A DNA stretch of 64,000 nucleotides, from positions 35,058,109 through 35,122,108 of the forward strand of contig OY755244.1 in assembly GCA_963576725.1 (NCBI GenBank), given 5' to 3'. Below are positions 47,871 to 58,031 of this stretch, piece after piece (positions within the stretch are counted from its first letter, which is position 1; every line of letters begins with the position of its first letter). The translations under genes were made by a program, and so were the position numbers. Under the pieces are notes generated by a model. The model was given only the letters and a program-made list of their open reading frames with translations. It ran no database searches and was not told where the DNA came from. Source of the stretch: Azorinus chamasolen (taxonomy: Eukaryota > Mollusca > Bivalvia > Cardiida > Solecurtidae).

Positions 47871-50428
47871 CTGAAAAGATACGGCTTGAAATTATATATT
47901 GTAAATCACAATCATACAACGTGCTCAAGTGTCGGACTATATAGATTGCCCTAATAACGCAAGTGATTTCCAGACTGGCTTAGGGACCGAGGGTTAGAAC
48001 CACTTTTGACCAACTTATTCCTTACTCCATAAATACGCTTTTCTATGCCGTTACAGGGTAGACCCAGATCAGACGGCTATTATAGGAGCCATGGCCCATT
48101 CGTTGGCGTTGCCGGTGATGAGAATTCGACGTGGCGAGAGTCGTAACCGCTATCATTATTAGTTATCACCTGAAAATCACACGAAGATATCGCTTAAAAA
48201 AACACAAATCTATTACAAATCTTAATTTACCATGCAACGTCTGTGACAAGTGCCGGGATAAACCTTTTCCTAATAACCCAGTAAATTTCAAAATGGCTGA
48301 GGGTTTGAGGGTCCGAACTACGTTGACTGACTTAATGTGTCTAATTATAACTTGTAACCTGGGGTTTCTATGTTCTAATTAGCATTATCATGTTAAATGG
48401 TTCGTCATTGCATTAATGATGTCATATTTACTGGCATGACATAATGGTTTAATAGTATTCGGCTTGGACCAGGTCGATAACAAAATATACAATGACTAAG
48501 TTACGATACTTTTATTGAAAAGAAAATGCTTAACAAGAAAATCCACCGTCTGAAGCAATATGTCAATATTGCAGCATCTGCAGGTTTTTACCATGATCAT
48601 CAAGTCAATACATCTCTTGATTAGTGTCCTGACAGGAAACACTTTTCAAAGCATTGCCAGTAAATACTGTGCGTTTATGCTGTATAGCAATATAATCAGA
48701 GCAACAAATAAATATGCGTACTCATGTACTAAACTCGTCATTTCTCTGCCAAACCATATGTTGAGAACAGTCTTTAGAATCGTCTCTCGAAGAGAATAAT
48801 GCCAACACGAACCACATGCCAGACCACAACATCGTAAAAATCACCGCCACCGCCACTGTCACCCACTACCACCACCACCACCACCATCACGTTGGCCTTA
48901 GCAACATCGTATCCATCGTTGTCCTCGTTCTCCTCATCCTTCTATCATCATCATCTTATTACACCCCGCAAACTTGTTTGAGGGGGCTATACTGGAATCA
49001 CTCAATCCGGCGGTCCTTCGGTCGTTCGGGCTGTCGGTCAGTCGGTCGGTCGGTCCGCATTTGAACAGGGTAGTTGGTGTCGCAAACTTCTCCTTTAGTT
49101 TTAAGGTTATTGAGTTTATATTTCGTATATATAATAACCACGAATGGTAGATGTGCAAGACGCAACTTTAATCTGTTTAGCACTGGGCATTGCAGAATTA
49201 TCTCCCCTTGAACTGAGTATTTTTGTCATTTTGACATGCAATATGAGAAGTTGGTGTCGCGAATTCTTCCTTCAACTTGAAAGTTATTCAGTTTACATTT
49301 GGTATACCTAATAACCATGAAGAGTAGATTGCAAAACACAATTTTCAGATGTTTAGAGCTGCGCATTGCAGAATTATCTCCTTCTTCATTTTGGCATGAA
49401 ACATGGGAAGTTGGTGTTGCGAACTCCTCCTTGAATGTTTAAGTTATTGAACTGATACTTGTCATTCTTATAACCACGAATAGCAGATATGCTATGTTTA
49501 GCTGCAAACAATACATAATTATCTCCTCTTGAACCTTGAGTATTTTGGTCCTGTTATAATGGGTAGTTGGTGTCACACACTTGGTTTTGCAATCAAATCT
49601 GCCGTGCGGGGTATTCATCACGTTTAGTGACAGTTCTAGTATTACAATTGCTCCGAACATATGATAAACGTTTCCCAAAGAGGTACATTTGTTCCTTTTC
49701 TGTTACATACTTGTTCATTTGTGTTATTACATACATGACCCCATACATTACCAGGGCACGAGGTTATAAACGTTTTGCTTGAGTCTGAGATCATTCTCAA
49801 GCATCTGATTGGTCAGAGGTTGGGCGTGTTCAAAATCTGAACAATCAGATACTTGAGAATGAATTAAGACCCAGACTCAGACGTTTTATAATCATGTAGG
49901 CTAACATTCAGTAACTCCTCCTCCAACCATTGTGCGAAATGTGTGGTGTTAGCGCACATGTACATGAACAATTACGTCAGCGGCTGGTTCGTCTATCTAG
50001 TGGATTTGTTCTTTCATCTCAAACAGCGTGTAAATCAGTTTAGATTTAGATTTAGATCGCTGTAAGCGTTTCAAGAGTTTAATATCAGAAAAAAGACCAC
50101 TTACTTTATCAAAGCGTACTTGCTGTTTGGTGCCAAGAGAGGCTATATCCGTGGTGAGGACAGCCCAGAAGGCAACGGGCTTTTGATGCCATGAACATTC
50201 ACACGTCACTGAAATGTCAAAATATCGACTATGCGTGCGAAAAGTAGTATACATATAGAGTTATAACATAGAAGTTGAACAAAAAGTAAATATGAAGACA
50301 AAAAGCGAGCATCTTCCGGTTTACGGTGATAAGGTGATACTTATTTTCGGGCAGCCATTGGTCGATAGAAATGCCCGATAAAGTTCATGTTAGTGTGTGT
50401 GTGAGAGTGTGTTGTTGTTGGTGGTGGT

Positions 50429-50477
<49 letters not shown>

Positions 50478-51771
50478 TTCAATGCGAGAGTCTATTGATT
50501 CAAACTTATTGACTTAACGATATAATGTAACAAATGTATCTCTAAAATCGCCGAAATTCAGAGCTGGTTTATTATTGCCCGCTGCTAATACCAATGTATC
50601 AATAGGAAGGTAAACAAAACGTCTGAAGATTTTATACTTATGATTGAGTGTATGTGTGATACATGTACATGTGTGTATGAGTCCTCTTTAATTGCTGTGA
50701 CTCGGTGCTTGTGGAGTTTCTTTATGCTCAAAATAAGTATTACGTGACCTTTTCAGTGTCGCAGTGCCCTAGATCCACCACAATCTATATACATGTATTC
50801 ATTTCGGTAATGCGTTTTGTGACGTTTAGTCTTACCATACTATATTGCGTAGGTTGTGGCGTCACATCTTGCCGATTGTTTAAGTTTTCATTTATCGGTA
50901 CAGCTAATATGTCGTCAGCATGCAAGGAACATATCGAGGGCTTGGTGCAAAACTATTTTGAAGGAGTTAGAATAGTTTTGCACCAAGCCCTCGATATGTG
51001 CATGTTATAAATGTATTATATGTGTGTATGAACGCTCTTTATTTGCTATGGATATGTCGAGGGCTTGGTGCAAAACTATTCCAAAGGAGCAAATGCTCTA
51101 TTTATCACAATGGTTTCAAAACTACACATTTCTGAAATGTTCCTGTTCTTTAATTAATGCTCCTTTTTGGTAGATTTATTCAAAGGGATAGGATCTAAAA
51201 ATAGCATACGAGGGAATGGGTTAATGAGTGGTTGAGGTTTGGTTTAACGGCTCTGCCTATAATGAACAGGCAATGAAGAGTTCTATGAAAGTATTTTGTG
51301 CATGTATGCGTGCACATTTCGTTGTGTTTCTGGTGTTGCTGGGCACTTTCGTGTTGCAAACAGAGTAGACCCAGATCAGACGGTTCCTGTAGGAGCTGTC
51401 TGATCAGGGTCTACTCTGTTTATGAAATAATTTAGACATGATTCTTTAATTCTGCCATGGCCATTTTCTCTTGTGTCCATGTGCCATTATAAAATACTAA
51501 TCTAATTAATATTGATGATGTCATTATTTCTTACATAAATATTCACGGAGTAAAGAGTAACGCCCGCCTTACCGTTATTCTGGAGGTTCTGGAGGTCTTT
51601 CAATTCAGAACCCAGATCCGTAAGCTGCTGTTCCAATTTCTGTCGTATGTTTGATTCCTCGTTTATTAGAACCAGCAAGGAATTCGAGATATCGGCTGGG
51701 ATGTCTTGACTTCCGGCCAGGGAAAGCGAACCCACTACCAACACGCAAAACAAAGAAGTCGTTAGAATCAT
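47553..51771 (-). CDS. Secreted C1q-domain protein, 3 exons (C1q gene 1)
   Basis: Spliced gene, 621 nt coding, 206 aa. Exons: 51771-51573, 50208-50105, 47870-47553. Residues 1-20 (MILTTSLFCVLVVGSLSLAG) form a signal peptide. Residues about 22-66 (QDIPADIS... EESNIRQKLEQQL... ELKDLQNLQ) have the heptad-like charge pattern of a short coiled coil. From about residue 78 there is a C1q globular domain: PVAFWAVLTTDIASLGTKQ, VRFDK, GGSYDSRHGEFRAPVSGIYEF, WTIGTA-type strand (DWTMGTAVVTVDLTAGQDVWVEH) and the end SSFSGHLIQP. There is no collagen region. Such short C1q proteins are greatly expanded in bivalves, where they act as haemolymph lectins or pattern-recognition molecules and assemble as trimers. 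That role is family knowledge, not shown here. It is a paralogue of the gene at 57.9-63.3 kb. Confidence 0.93.
48088..48330 (-). pseudogene. Decayed C1q exon 3 fragment with internal deletion
   Basis: On the minus strand, CTGATAACT-like sequence with GYDSRHVEF is joined directly to a NANEWAM-like segment. These correspond to two separated parts of exon 3 of C1q gene 1 (GSYDSRHGEF and GDANDWTMG), so roughly 125 bp between them is lost. The sequence up to about 48330 resembles the intron flanking the real exon. It is a partial, dead tandem duplication. Its 3' boundary is joined to half of a family C MITE. Confidence 0.7.
48957..49625. repeat. Dispersed repeat with CCCCGC/GCGGGG ends
   Basis: CACCCCGCAAACTTGTTTG to GTGCGGGGTATTCATCACG, with three units of about 170 bp (GTTGGTGTCGCAAACTTCTC, ATTGCAGAATTATCTCC). 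Confidence 0.75.
50105..50208 (-). CDS. C1q gene 1 exon 2 (first C1q strands)
   Basis: Acceptor GACATTTCAG|TG and donor GATAAA|GTAAGT, 104 nt. It encodes VTCECSWHQKPVAFWAVLT, TDIASLGTKQQVRFDK. The Cys-x-Cys pair just before the domain is also present in the paralogue. Confidence 0.92.
50391..50477. repeat. (TG)n followed by a G run
   Basis: Simple repeat between C1q gene 1 exons 1 and 2, ending in about 17 G. Confidence 0.9.
51351..51562 (+). mobile_element. Family C MITE in C1q gene 1 intron 1
   Basis: Core with GGTTCCTGTAGGAGCTG; the right end GGAGTAAAGAGTAA is only 12 nt inside the intron on the transcribed strand. Confidence 0.8.
51573..51771 (-). CDS. C1q gene 1 exon 1 (signal peptide and coiled coil)
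   Basis: ATG at 51771-51769, donor AACG|GTAAGG, 199 nt, phase 1 out. It encodes the signal peptide and the coiled-coil stalk. The remnant TIR of a family C MITE starts 12 nt inside the next intron. Confidence 0.92.
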
Positions 51772-51965
51772 TTTTTATGTATAACTGAACTTTTAAAAAT
51801 ATTCTAAAACCTTTCCTCTCAAAACTCGTGACGCAAGCAATTAAATTCCAGTATGTACCACTAAGGACAGCCAGGTCAAGGAGATAAGGATGGATACAAG
51901 GTCAGGGGTCGTCTCAAACACTCCAGAGGTGTCATGGTGACCGTGTCCTTTGTACATACACTACG

Positions 51966-52424
51966 TTAACCCTTTACTCCATAAATACGTATCTCTATGC
52001 TTTTGCAAACAGAGTAGACCCAGATCAGACGGAGCATCGGACCAGCGTCTGTTGTGTTTGCTTACCCCTTTCCCTCATATCAAATACGTCTTTTGACGCC
52101 TCTGTGAAAGTCACTTTCTGAAACCATTGTGATAAATAGAGCATTTGCTCGATATGAGCAAATGCTCTATTTATCACAATGGTTTCAAAACTACACAATT
52201 CTAAAATGTTCCTTTTCTCTAGTAAATGCTCCTTTTCAGTAGATTTATTCAAAGAGGATGGATCTAAAAATAGCCTATGAGGGATTGGGTTATTCTATAA
52301 TATAGATCAGCAGTCTCTGCAATGGCCAAATATTCGTGTGTCCATGTGCTATTATAGCAATTAATCTAATTAATATTCATAGTGTGATTATTTCTTGCAT
52401 GAATATTCATGGAGTAAGGCGTTA
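51966..52424. mobile_element. Family C MITE with a nested family A copy
   Basis: Outer ends TTAACCCTTTACTCCATA and GGAGTAAGGCGTTAA. Family A (52062-52293) sits inside the TGCTTATG junction of family C, with a perfect 60-bp hairpin around CTCGATATGAG. Confidence 0.85.
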
Positions 52425-52588
52425 ACATGCCTTCGCCAAATATATATATATAATATATATAGAGGACATATACAAATATAGTTTGACTGAATATGTTTTG
52501 AGTTTATTTGTTTTACATGAAGATCCTCTTCGTCGTCAGTGTGTAATATCTTTATGTGCGAAATCTAAGCCTTGATATACAAACATTA

Positions 52589-52792
52589 CAGTAAAACCTC
52601 TCTATAACGCCCACTAAATTACATCAAATATTTTGTGTTAAAGGCAGGTGGCTGCTTAAAGCAAGGTGAAAGTAAAACAGAACGCTCCTATAGGAACGTT
52701 CCGTTTTACTTTCACCTTGCTTTAAGCAGTCACCTGCCCTAAATACCAACTAATTAACACAATTTAGTGGCCGTTATAGAGAGGTTTAACTG
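52589..52792. mobile_element. Family F hairpin MITE
   Basis: CAGTAAAACCTCTCTATAAC to AGAGAGGTTTAACTG, same length as the copy at 6728. Confidence 0.9.
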
Positions 52793-52818
52793 TCTATGGA
52801 ACTTAATAAACTAATATA

Positions 52819-53420
52819 CAGTAGAACCTGTCTTAAGCAGCCATAAAAACAAGTCTAATTATGGGTCTGTGAGACAGGTGTCATAGCTTAACCCATTACC
52901 TCATAGGCTATTTTTAGACCCAACCTCTTTGAATAAATCTACCGAAAAGGAGCATAACTATAGAGAAAAGGAAACGTTTAGAATTGTGTAGTTTTGAAAC
53001 CATTGTGATAATTAGAGCATTTGCTCCTATAGGAGCAAATGCTCTATTTATCACAATGGTTTCACAAAGTGACTTTTACAGAGTTGTCAAAAGTCGTCAA
53101 TATGAGGGAATGGGTTAACACACTACCAAAAAGGAGTATTAACTAAAGAAAAGGAAAATTTTAGAATTTAGTAGATTGAAACCATTGTGATAAATAGAGC
53201 ATTTGCTCCTATAGGAGCAAATGCTCTATTTATCACAATGGTTTCACATAGTGACTTTTACAGAGTCGTCAAAAGTCGTCAATATGAGGGAATGGGTTAA
53301 TGCAGAACAAAAGTAACACGAAAAGCTCCTATATCACTTTTTCCCAAGCATTAAGCAACCACCTGCTTTTAAAACTCCTATGTACAATAAATGAATGGCC
53401 GCTTAGAACAGGTTCTACTG
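52819..53420. mobile_element. Family E element holding two tandem family A copies
   Basis: Outer ends CAGTAGAACCTGTCTTAAG and AGAACAGGTTCTACTG. Family A copies at 52888-53118 and 53115-53300 share a TTAA; the second lacks its left TIR. The outer element's arm resumes at TTAATGCAGAACAAAAG. Confidence 0.85.
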
Positions 53421-53456
53421 TATTCATGTACGTAAAAGAATTTAATCAATCGAAAT

Positions 53457-53695
53457 ACAGTAAACCCTTCTAATGCGACCACCGGAGTGGGCCTAATAAA
53501 AGTTATGCAAAAAGCTCCTATAGGAGCCGTCTGATCAGCGTCTGCTCTGTTTGCTAATGGAATTTGATAAGATCTGTGTCTGTACTTTCTAAAATGGCTA
53601 CAATGTTTCACCTTGCACCTTTCATTGTAACTATTATGCCTATGAATATTCAATAGGTTTTGAAATTTGGAATAAACGGAACAGGGAAAAGGTTA
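53457..53695. mobile_element. Chimeric MITE: family H left half joined to family B right half
   Basis: The left part is CAGTAAACCCTTCTAATGCG and a TTATGCAAAAAGCTCC arm. The right part is GGAGCCGTCTGATCAGCG and the complete family B right shell to AAAAGGTTAA. The switch lies in CTCCTATAGGAG (53515-53526). Confidence 0.8.
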
Positions 53696-53846
53696 AGCGG
53701 CCACGAATGTAGGCGAATGTAGGTTAAAAGTAATGCAGAAAACACCTATAGGAAAGTTAAGCCTGAAGTGATCCGTTGAAAATAATAATTCTAGTAAATT
53801 TTGCTGATTGTTTTTGTGTCATGTTTTATAAAAGGTAACGCTATAG

Positions 53847-54055
53847 AGGTCATGGGACTGTATCTGCCATTGGAGGTCAAGGTCACGGCAGTGCTACAGC
53901 AGGGACTGGAGGAAGACATGGTATACACACCTGGGATGCCAATGAAAACAAGGGACCACTGTTGGTATACGGTGTCGGTGGAACCTCAGCAGGGTCAGAC
54001 CTAGGTGATCCAGGAACTTTGTTTTGTGGAGGACAAGTTTGGAGTATCAGAGCAG
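53847..54055 (+). CDS. Isolated Gly-rich exon candidate, unknown family
   Basis: Open frame from a possible acceptor (CTATAG|A) to a good donor (GCAG|GTGAG at 54056), 209 nt, 69 codons. It reads GHGTVSAIGGQGHGSATAG, TGGRHGIHTWDANENKGP, LLVYGVGGTSAGSDLGDPG, TLFCGGQVWSIRA. The ordered Gly/Thr/Ser-rich pattern and the GTLFCGG..W motif look like real extracellular protein rather than chance. I do not recognise the family. No neighbouring plus-strand exons were found: the flanks are MITE sequence. It could be an exon of a gene with distant exons, or a transduced or relic exon. Confidence 0.4.
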
Positions 54056-55084
54056 GTGAGATTTTGAGATGAATTTTGTTTGTTTTTACATCTGTTTTTT
54101 TGTTTTTTAAAAAACCAAACCAACAACAACACAAGACAAAGTTGTCCATTTTATTGACTTGACACTCTATAAGGTAGTAGTCAGACAAACAAGCTGAACA
54201 TTTGGTTAACGGCTCCTGCTCTTTTGGCTTATGATTTAATATATATATGATTCTACAGTTTCTGCCATGGCCAAACATTTATGTGTCCGGTGCTTTAATA
54301 ACAATTAATATAATAAATATCATTGTGTTATTATTTCTTACATGAATATTCATGGAATAAAGGGTTACTTCAGTCTTTACAGCTAGTCGTATCAAATGCT
54401 TTTGTCTTGTTCGCCATTTCAAAGGCTACATTCATACACAATAATTCCAGTCAAGCTCGATTGTAAACTTAACCCTATTGGCGCCAAATTTCTAATTGTC
54501 GTCTGCAACCCAGTTTAAGGTAAATTTCAAAGGAATAAACCACAGATATAATAGAACTAGAGACTGAGACAAAAAGTGAAGTCCCTGATCAGACGCCTTT
54601 TCAAGGCGGCGTCTGATCTAGGACTGCACTATTTGTCGTGGTGCATTTATGCGACATTGGTGGTAAAAGGGTTAATCAGTAGTTACATATTCCCTTCATC
54701 TGTGAACACGTTCATTAAACCATTGTAACAATATAGGCAAGATCTTGTAATCAAATTTAAAAACTGGACTATTGTTCAGATGACACCCAAGTTTGTGACA
54801 TATGACCACCACGGCTCTCTTTATTTGATATTTATAAACTTCAATATAAACAGAACAACTATCAATATTTTAATAATTCAAATATTGTAAAGCAATACAC
54901 TTTAAAGCGAAATTATTTTGCTGTTTAAACATAGGGGTTTGTATCGCTTCATGGGGGTCTATATATGCTACAGTATATATAAATTCCCACGAAGTGGTAC
55001 AGACCCCTATGGTTTTAAGTTTATATGTGCATAATGTAAACATGTATTAAGTTTATATGTGCATAATGTATACATGTATCTGAT

Positions 55085-55620
55085 CGGGGGCATATTGTTT
55101 TTGCCCTGTCTGTCTGTCTGTCTGTGTATCTGTTTGTCACCAACTTTAACATTGGCCATACCTTTTGAACCAGTACAGATAGAAACTTGATATTTGGTAT
55201 GCATATGTATCTCATAAATCCGCACAATTGAGGATGACATGTCAAGGTCAAGGTCATCCTTCAAGGTCAGAGGTCAAATATATAGGTCAAATCATCGAAT
55301 TTAACATTGGTCATAACCTTTGAACCAGTAGAGATAGAGACTTGATAGTTTGCATGCATGTGTATCTCATGAAGCTGCACATTTTGAGATCAGATTTGGG
55401 GGCATATATTTTTGCCCCGTCTGTTTGTTTGCGTGGCTGTTGTTTATTTGTCACCAACTTTAACATTGGTCATACCTTTTGAGCCAGTACAGATAGAGAT
55501 TTGATATTTGGCATGCATATGTATCTCATAAATCCGCACATTTTGAGGGGTGACATGTCAAGGTCAAGGTCATCCTTCAAGGTCAGATGCCAAATTGTGC
55601 TGGGGCATAGTGTTTCACAA
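55085..55620. repeat. Dispersed repeat with (GTCT)n head
   Basis: Units with CACCAACTTTAACATTGG, CCTTTTGAACCAGTACAGAT and CAAGGTCAAGGTCATCCTTC. A related copy is at 60465-60960 and a fragment at about 1595-1660. Confidence 0.8.
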
Positions 55621-56324
55621 ACACACCTTGTTCTGTTATAAACCTGATATTTTGACGAAATTTATTATCATAACATAATTATAAATTATTACAATGGCGT
55701 ATGTCGCTGGGCGGACGGATTTCAAAGTGTCGATTCCACAATCATGGTAATTTTACTCAGAAATAAAAACGTGGTATACAAATGGCTTACATGGAGACAC
55801 ACTTGAGATTGTATTTTGGGTGTTTAGGGTAAATGTTAGTGTTACTAAAATTAGAAAAAGCAGTTCCCATACAATAATGGTAAATAGTTAAAAATAAAGT
55901 TCTAGTCATCTTAATGACGGAACTTAGGTACCACTCTGACGTCATTTCATTTTACAAGTTTGTCCATTAGATTTCTTAGATAGTTGGGTATTAAAGTTTT
56001 AACCTTTTACTCCATAAATATTTATGTCAGATATAATGACATCATAAATATTAATTTTTATACTTACATAATAAAATTATGAATATGGAATTTTTTAGCA
56101 TTTACAAAAGTTGTAAAATCAGATCATAAGCAAACATAGAAGGCCCTCATCAGATGGCTCCTTATCTGATCTGGGTCTACTCTATTTGCAAAGGCGTTAC
56201 AGGGTGTATATATTGAGTAGTGGGTCAAAGTATATACACTATAGATTCACCTGCATTTACACTAGTGCTATTTTCATTTAGTTGGTAATAAAATTAAAGA
56301 CCCTGCTGAGATTATCTGGCACTA

Positions 56325-56759
56325 CAGTAGAACAGGTCTCAACCCTTTCCCTGTTCTGTATTTAGGCCAAATTTCAATACCTACTGAATATTCATTTATT
56401 AGTTATAAAGAAATATGGAATGTGGAACATTGTAGACATTTTAGAAACATTTTACAGACCTACCAAATTATTTTAGCAAACAGAGCAGACCCTGATCAGA
56501 CGGCTCCTCTAGGAGCCGTCTGATCTGGGTCTACTCTGTTTGTAAATGCGTGAAAACACGTTTATATGAGGGAAAGGGTTAAGGGGCCATTCATTTATTG
56601 AACAAATGAGTCTTAAAAGCAGTAGGTTGCTTAATGCGGGGCAAAAGTCATGCAGAAAGCTCATATAGGAGCTTTCTGCATTACTTTTGCCCTGTATTAA
56701 GCTACCATCTTTGGTACAGACCCATACATTTTTATGGCCGCTTAAGAAAGGTTCTACTG
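56325..56759. mobile_element. Family E element with a nested reverse family B MITE
   Basis: CAGTAGAACAGGTCT, then family B at 56339-56582, then the rest of family E with its hairpin AAAGCTCATATAGGAGCTTT, ending GAAAGGTTCTACTG. Insertion is at the left-end TTAA of family E. Confidence 0.85.
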
Positions 56760-56856
56760 TATCTTGTATACATGGTGCAGATTAATAGAATAGGGTACAT
56801 AGTATACATCCTCTAAACTAAACTTTTAGAAAAGAAGAAATCATGTGGCTGCTAAA

Positions 56857-57330
56857 GCCTTTACTCCCTGGATATTCATCTAAGAAATACCGGTAGTGAA
56901 ATCATGAATATTAACTCATTCCCTTCTGGACTATTTTTAGAAACAGCCATTTAGAATAAATCTATCGAGAACGAGCATTTACAACAGAAAAGGAAACTAT
57001 TAGAAGTGTGTAGTTTTAAAGCTATTGTGATAAATAGAGCATTTGCTCCTATGGAACAAATGCTCTATTTATCATAATGGTTCCAAAACAACGACCTTTA
57101 CAGAGGCGTCAGTAGGAAGGAATGGGCTACTTGGATGATTTTTTAAAATAGCATATTAACACAAAACATTATTGCCATGGCAGAAACTGTAGAATCAGAT
57201 CTATATTATACCATAAGCAAACAGAGCAGACCGTTATCAGACAGCTTCCACATGAGCAATCTGAACTGGGTCTACTTTGTTTGCAAAGCTGTTAAAAGGC
57301 ATATTAATTTTATGGAGTAAATGGTTAATG
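56857..57330. mobile_element. Family C MITE (reverse) with a nested family A copy
   Basis: Family A (56911-57129) interrupts family C at ATATTAA. The outer copy resumes and ends in GGAGTAAATGGTTAA. Confidence 0.8.
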
Positions 57331-57635
57331 CAGGACTGTCACCCTGCGATTATTAAGATAAGATTAGAGATCAGTATTGATGCTAAATTTAATTTTGCTG
57401 TATTGTATGGGAAAATATTTGGGGGTTTTCAGTTGGAAGGAGACCTTATTAGTGTTATGAATTGAAGAGCGGATTAGAAGCCGAGAGATTTACATAACTG
57501 ATATGGCAAGCAACAGTCTTCTGTCAAACAGTATCCTACAGATATTTGGCTTAGGTAGGGTTTTCATTTTGTACATAGTCAATATTCCAGTCAAAATTGC
57601 AAATTGCCAGCCTTTTGGACACGATCAGTTTTTTT

Positions 57636-57788
57636 AGAAAAGGAGCATTTACTAGAGAAAAGGAATATTTTAGAATTGTGTAGTTTTGAAACCACTGAGA
57701 TAAATAGAGCATTTGTTCCTATAGAGTAAATGCTCTATTTATCACAAAATGGCTTTCACAGAGGCGTTAATATGAGAGAATAGGTTAA
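57636..57788. mobile_element. Partial family A MITE
   Basis: Starts inside the left shell (AAAAGGAGCATTTACTAG), has the hairpin, and ends AGAGAATAGGTTAA. Confidence 0.75.
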
Positions 57789-57933
57789 TTATAGCCCATC
57801 TACTATAACCGGAGAGCTACATGTATGTTTAAAACAATACACACAAAAAACACCAGCATTTTCATCTTTGCCATGGAGAATAAAGGAACATAAGAGTCGC
57901 AGTTTCTAGTTTTCTAGTGTTTTATTTTTAATT

Positions 57934-58031
57934 TTAACCTTCGATCAGATATCCTGAAAATGATGTGTACGAATCCCCCCGGATATAGTTGCTGTCGGAC
58001 TCTGCCTTGTGTCGAATCCAAACCTCTTGAC
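57934..58031 (-). CDS. C1q gene 2 exon 4 (C-terminus)
   Basis: Acceptor ATCTTGCAG|GT, then GQEVWIRHKAESDSNYIRG, DSYTSFSGYLIEG and TAA. It aligns residue by residue with the end of C1q gene 1 (GQDVWVEH... SSFSGHLI). AATAAA on the minus strand at 57926-57921 is a candidate polyadenylation signal. Confidence 0.9.

Noticed and set aside
53883..54278. 131-aa minus-strand ORF
   Set aside because: Antisense shadow of the Gly-rich exon plus MITE sequence; low-quality Cys/Pro-rich translation.
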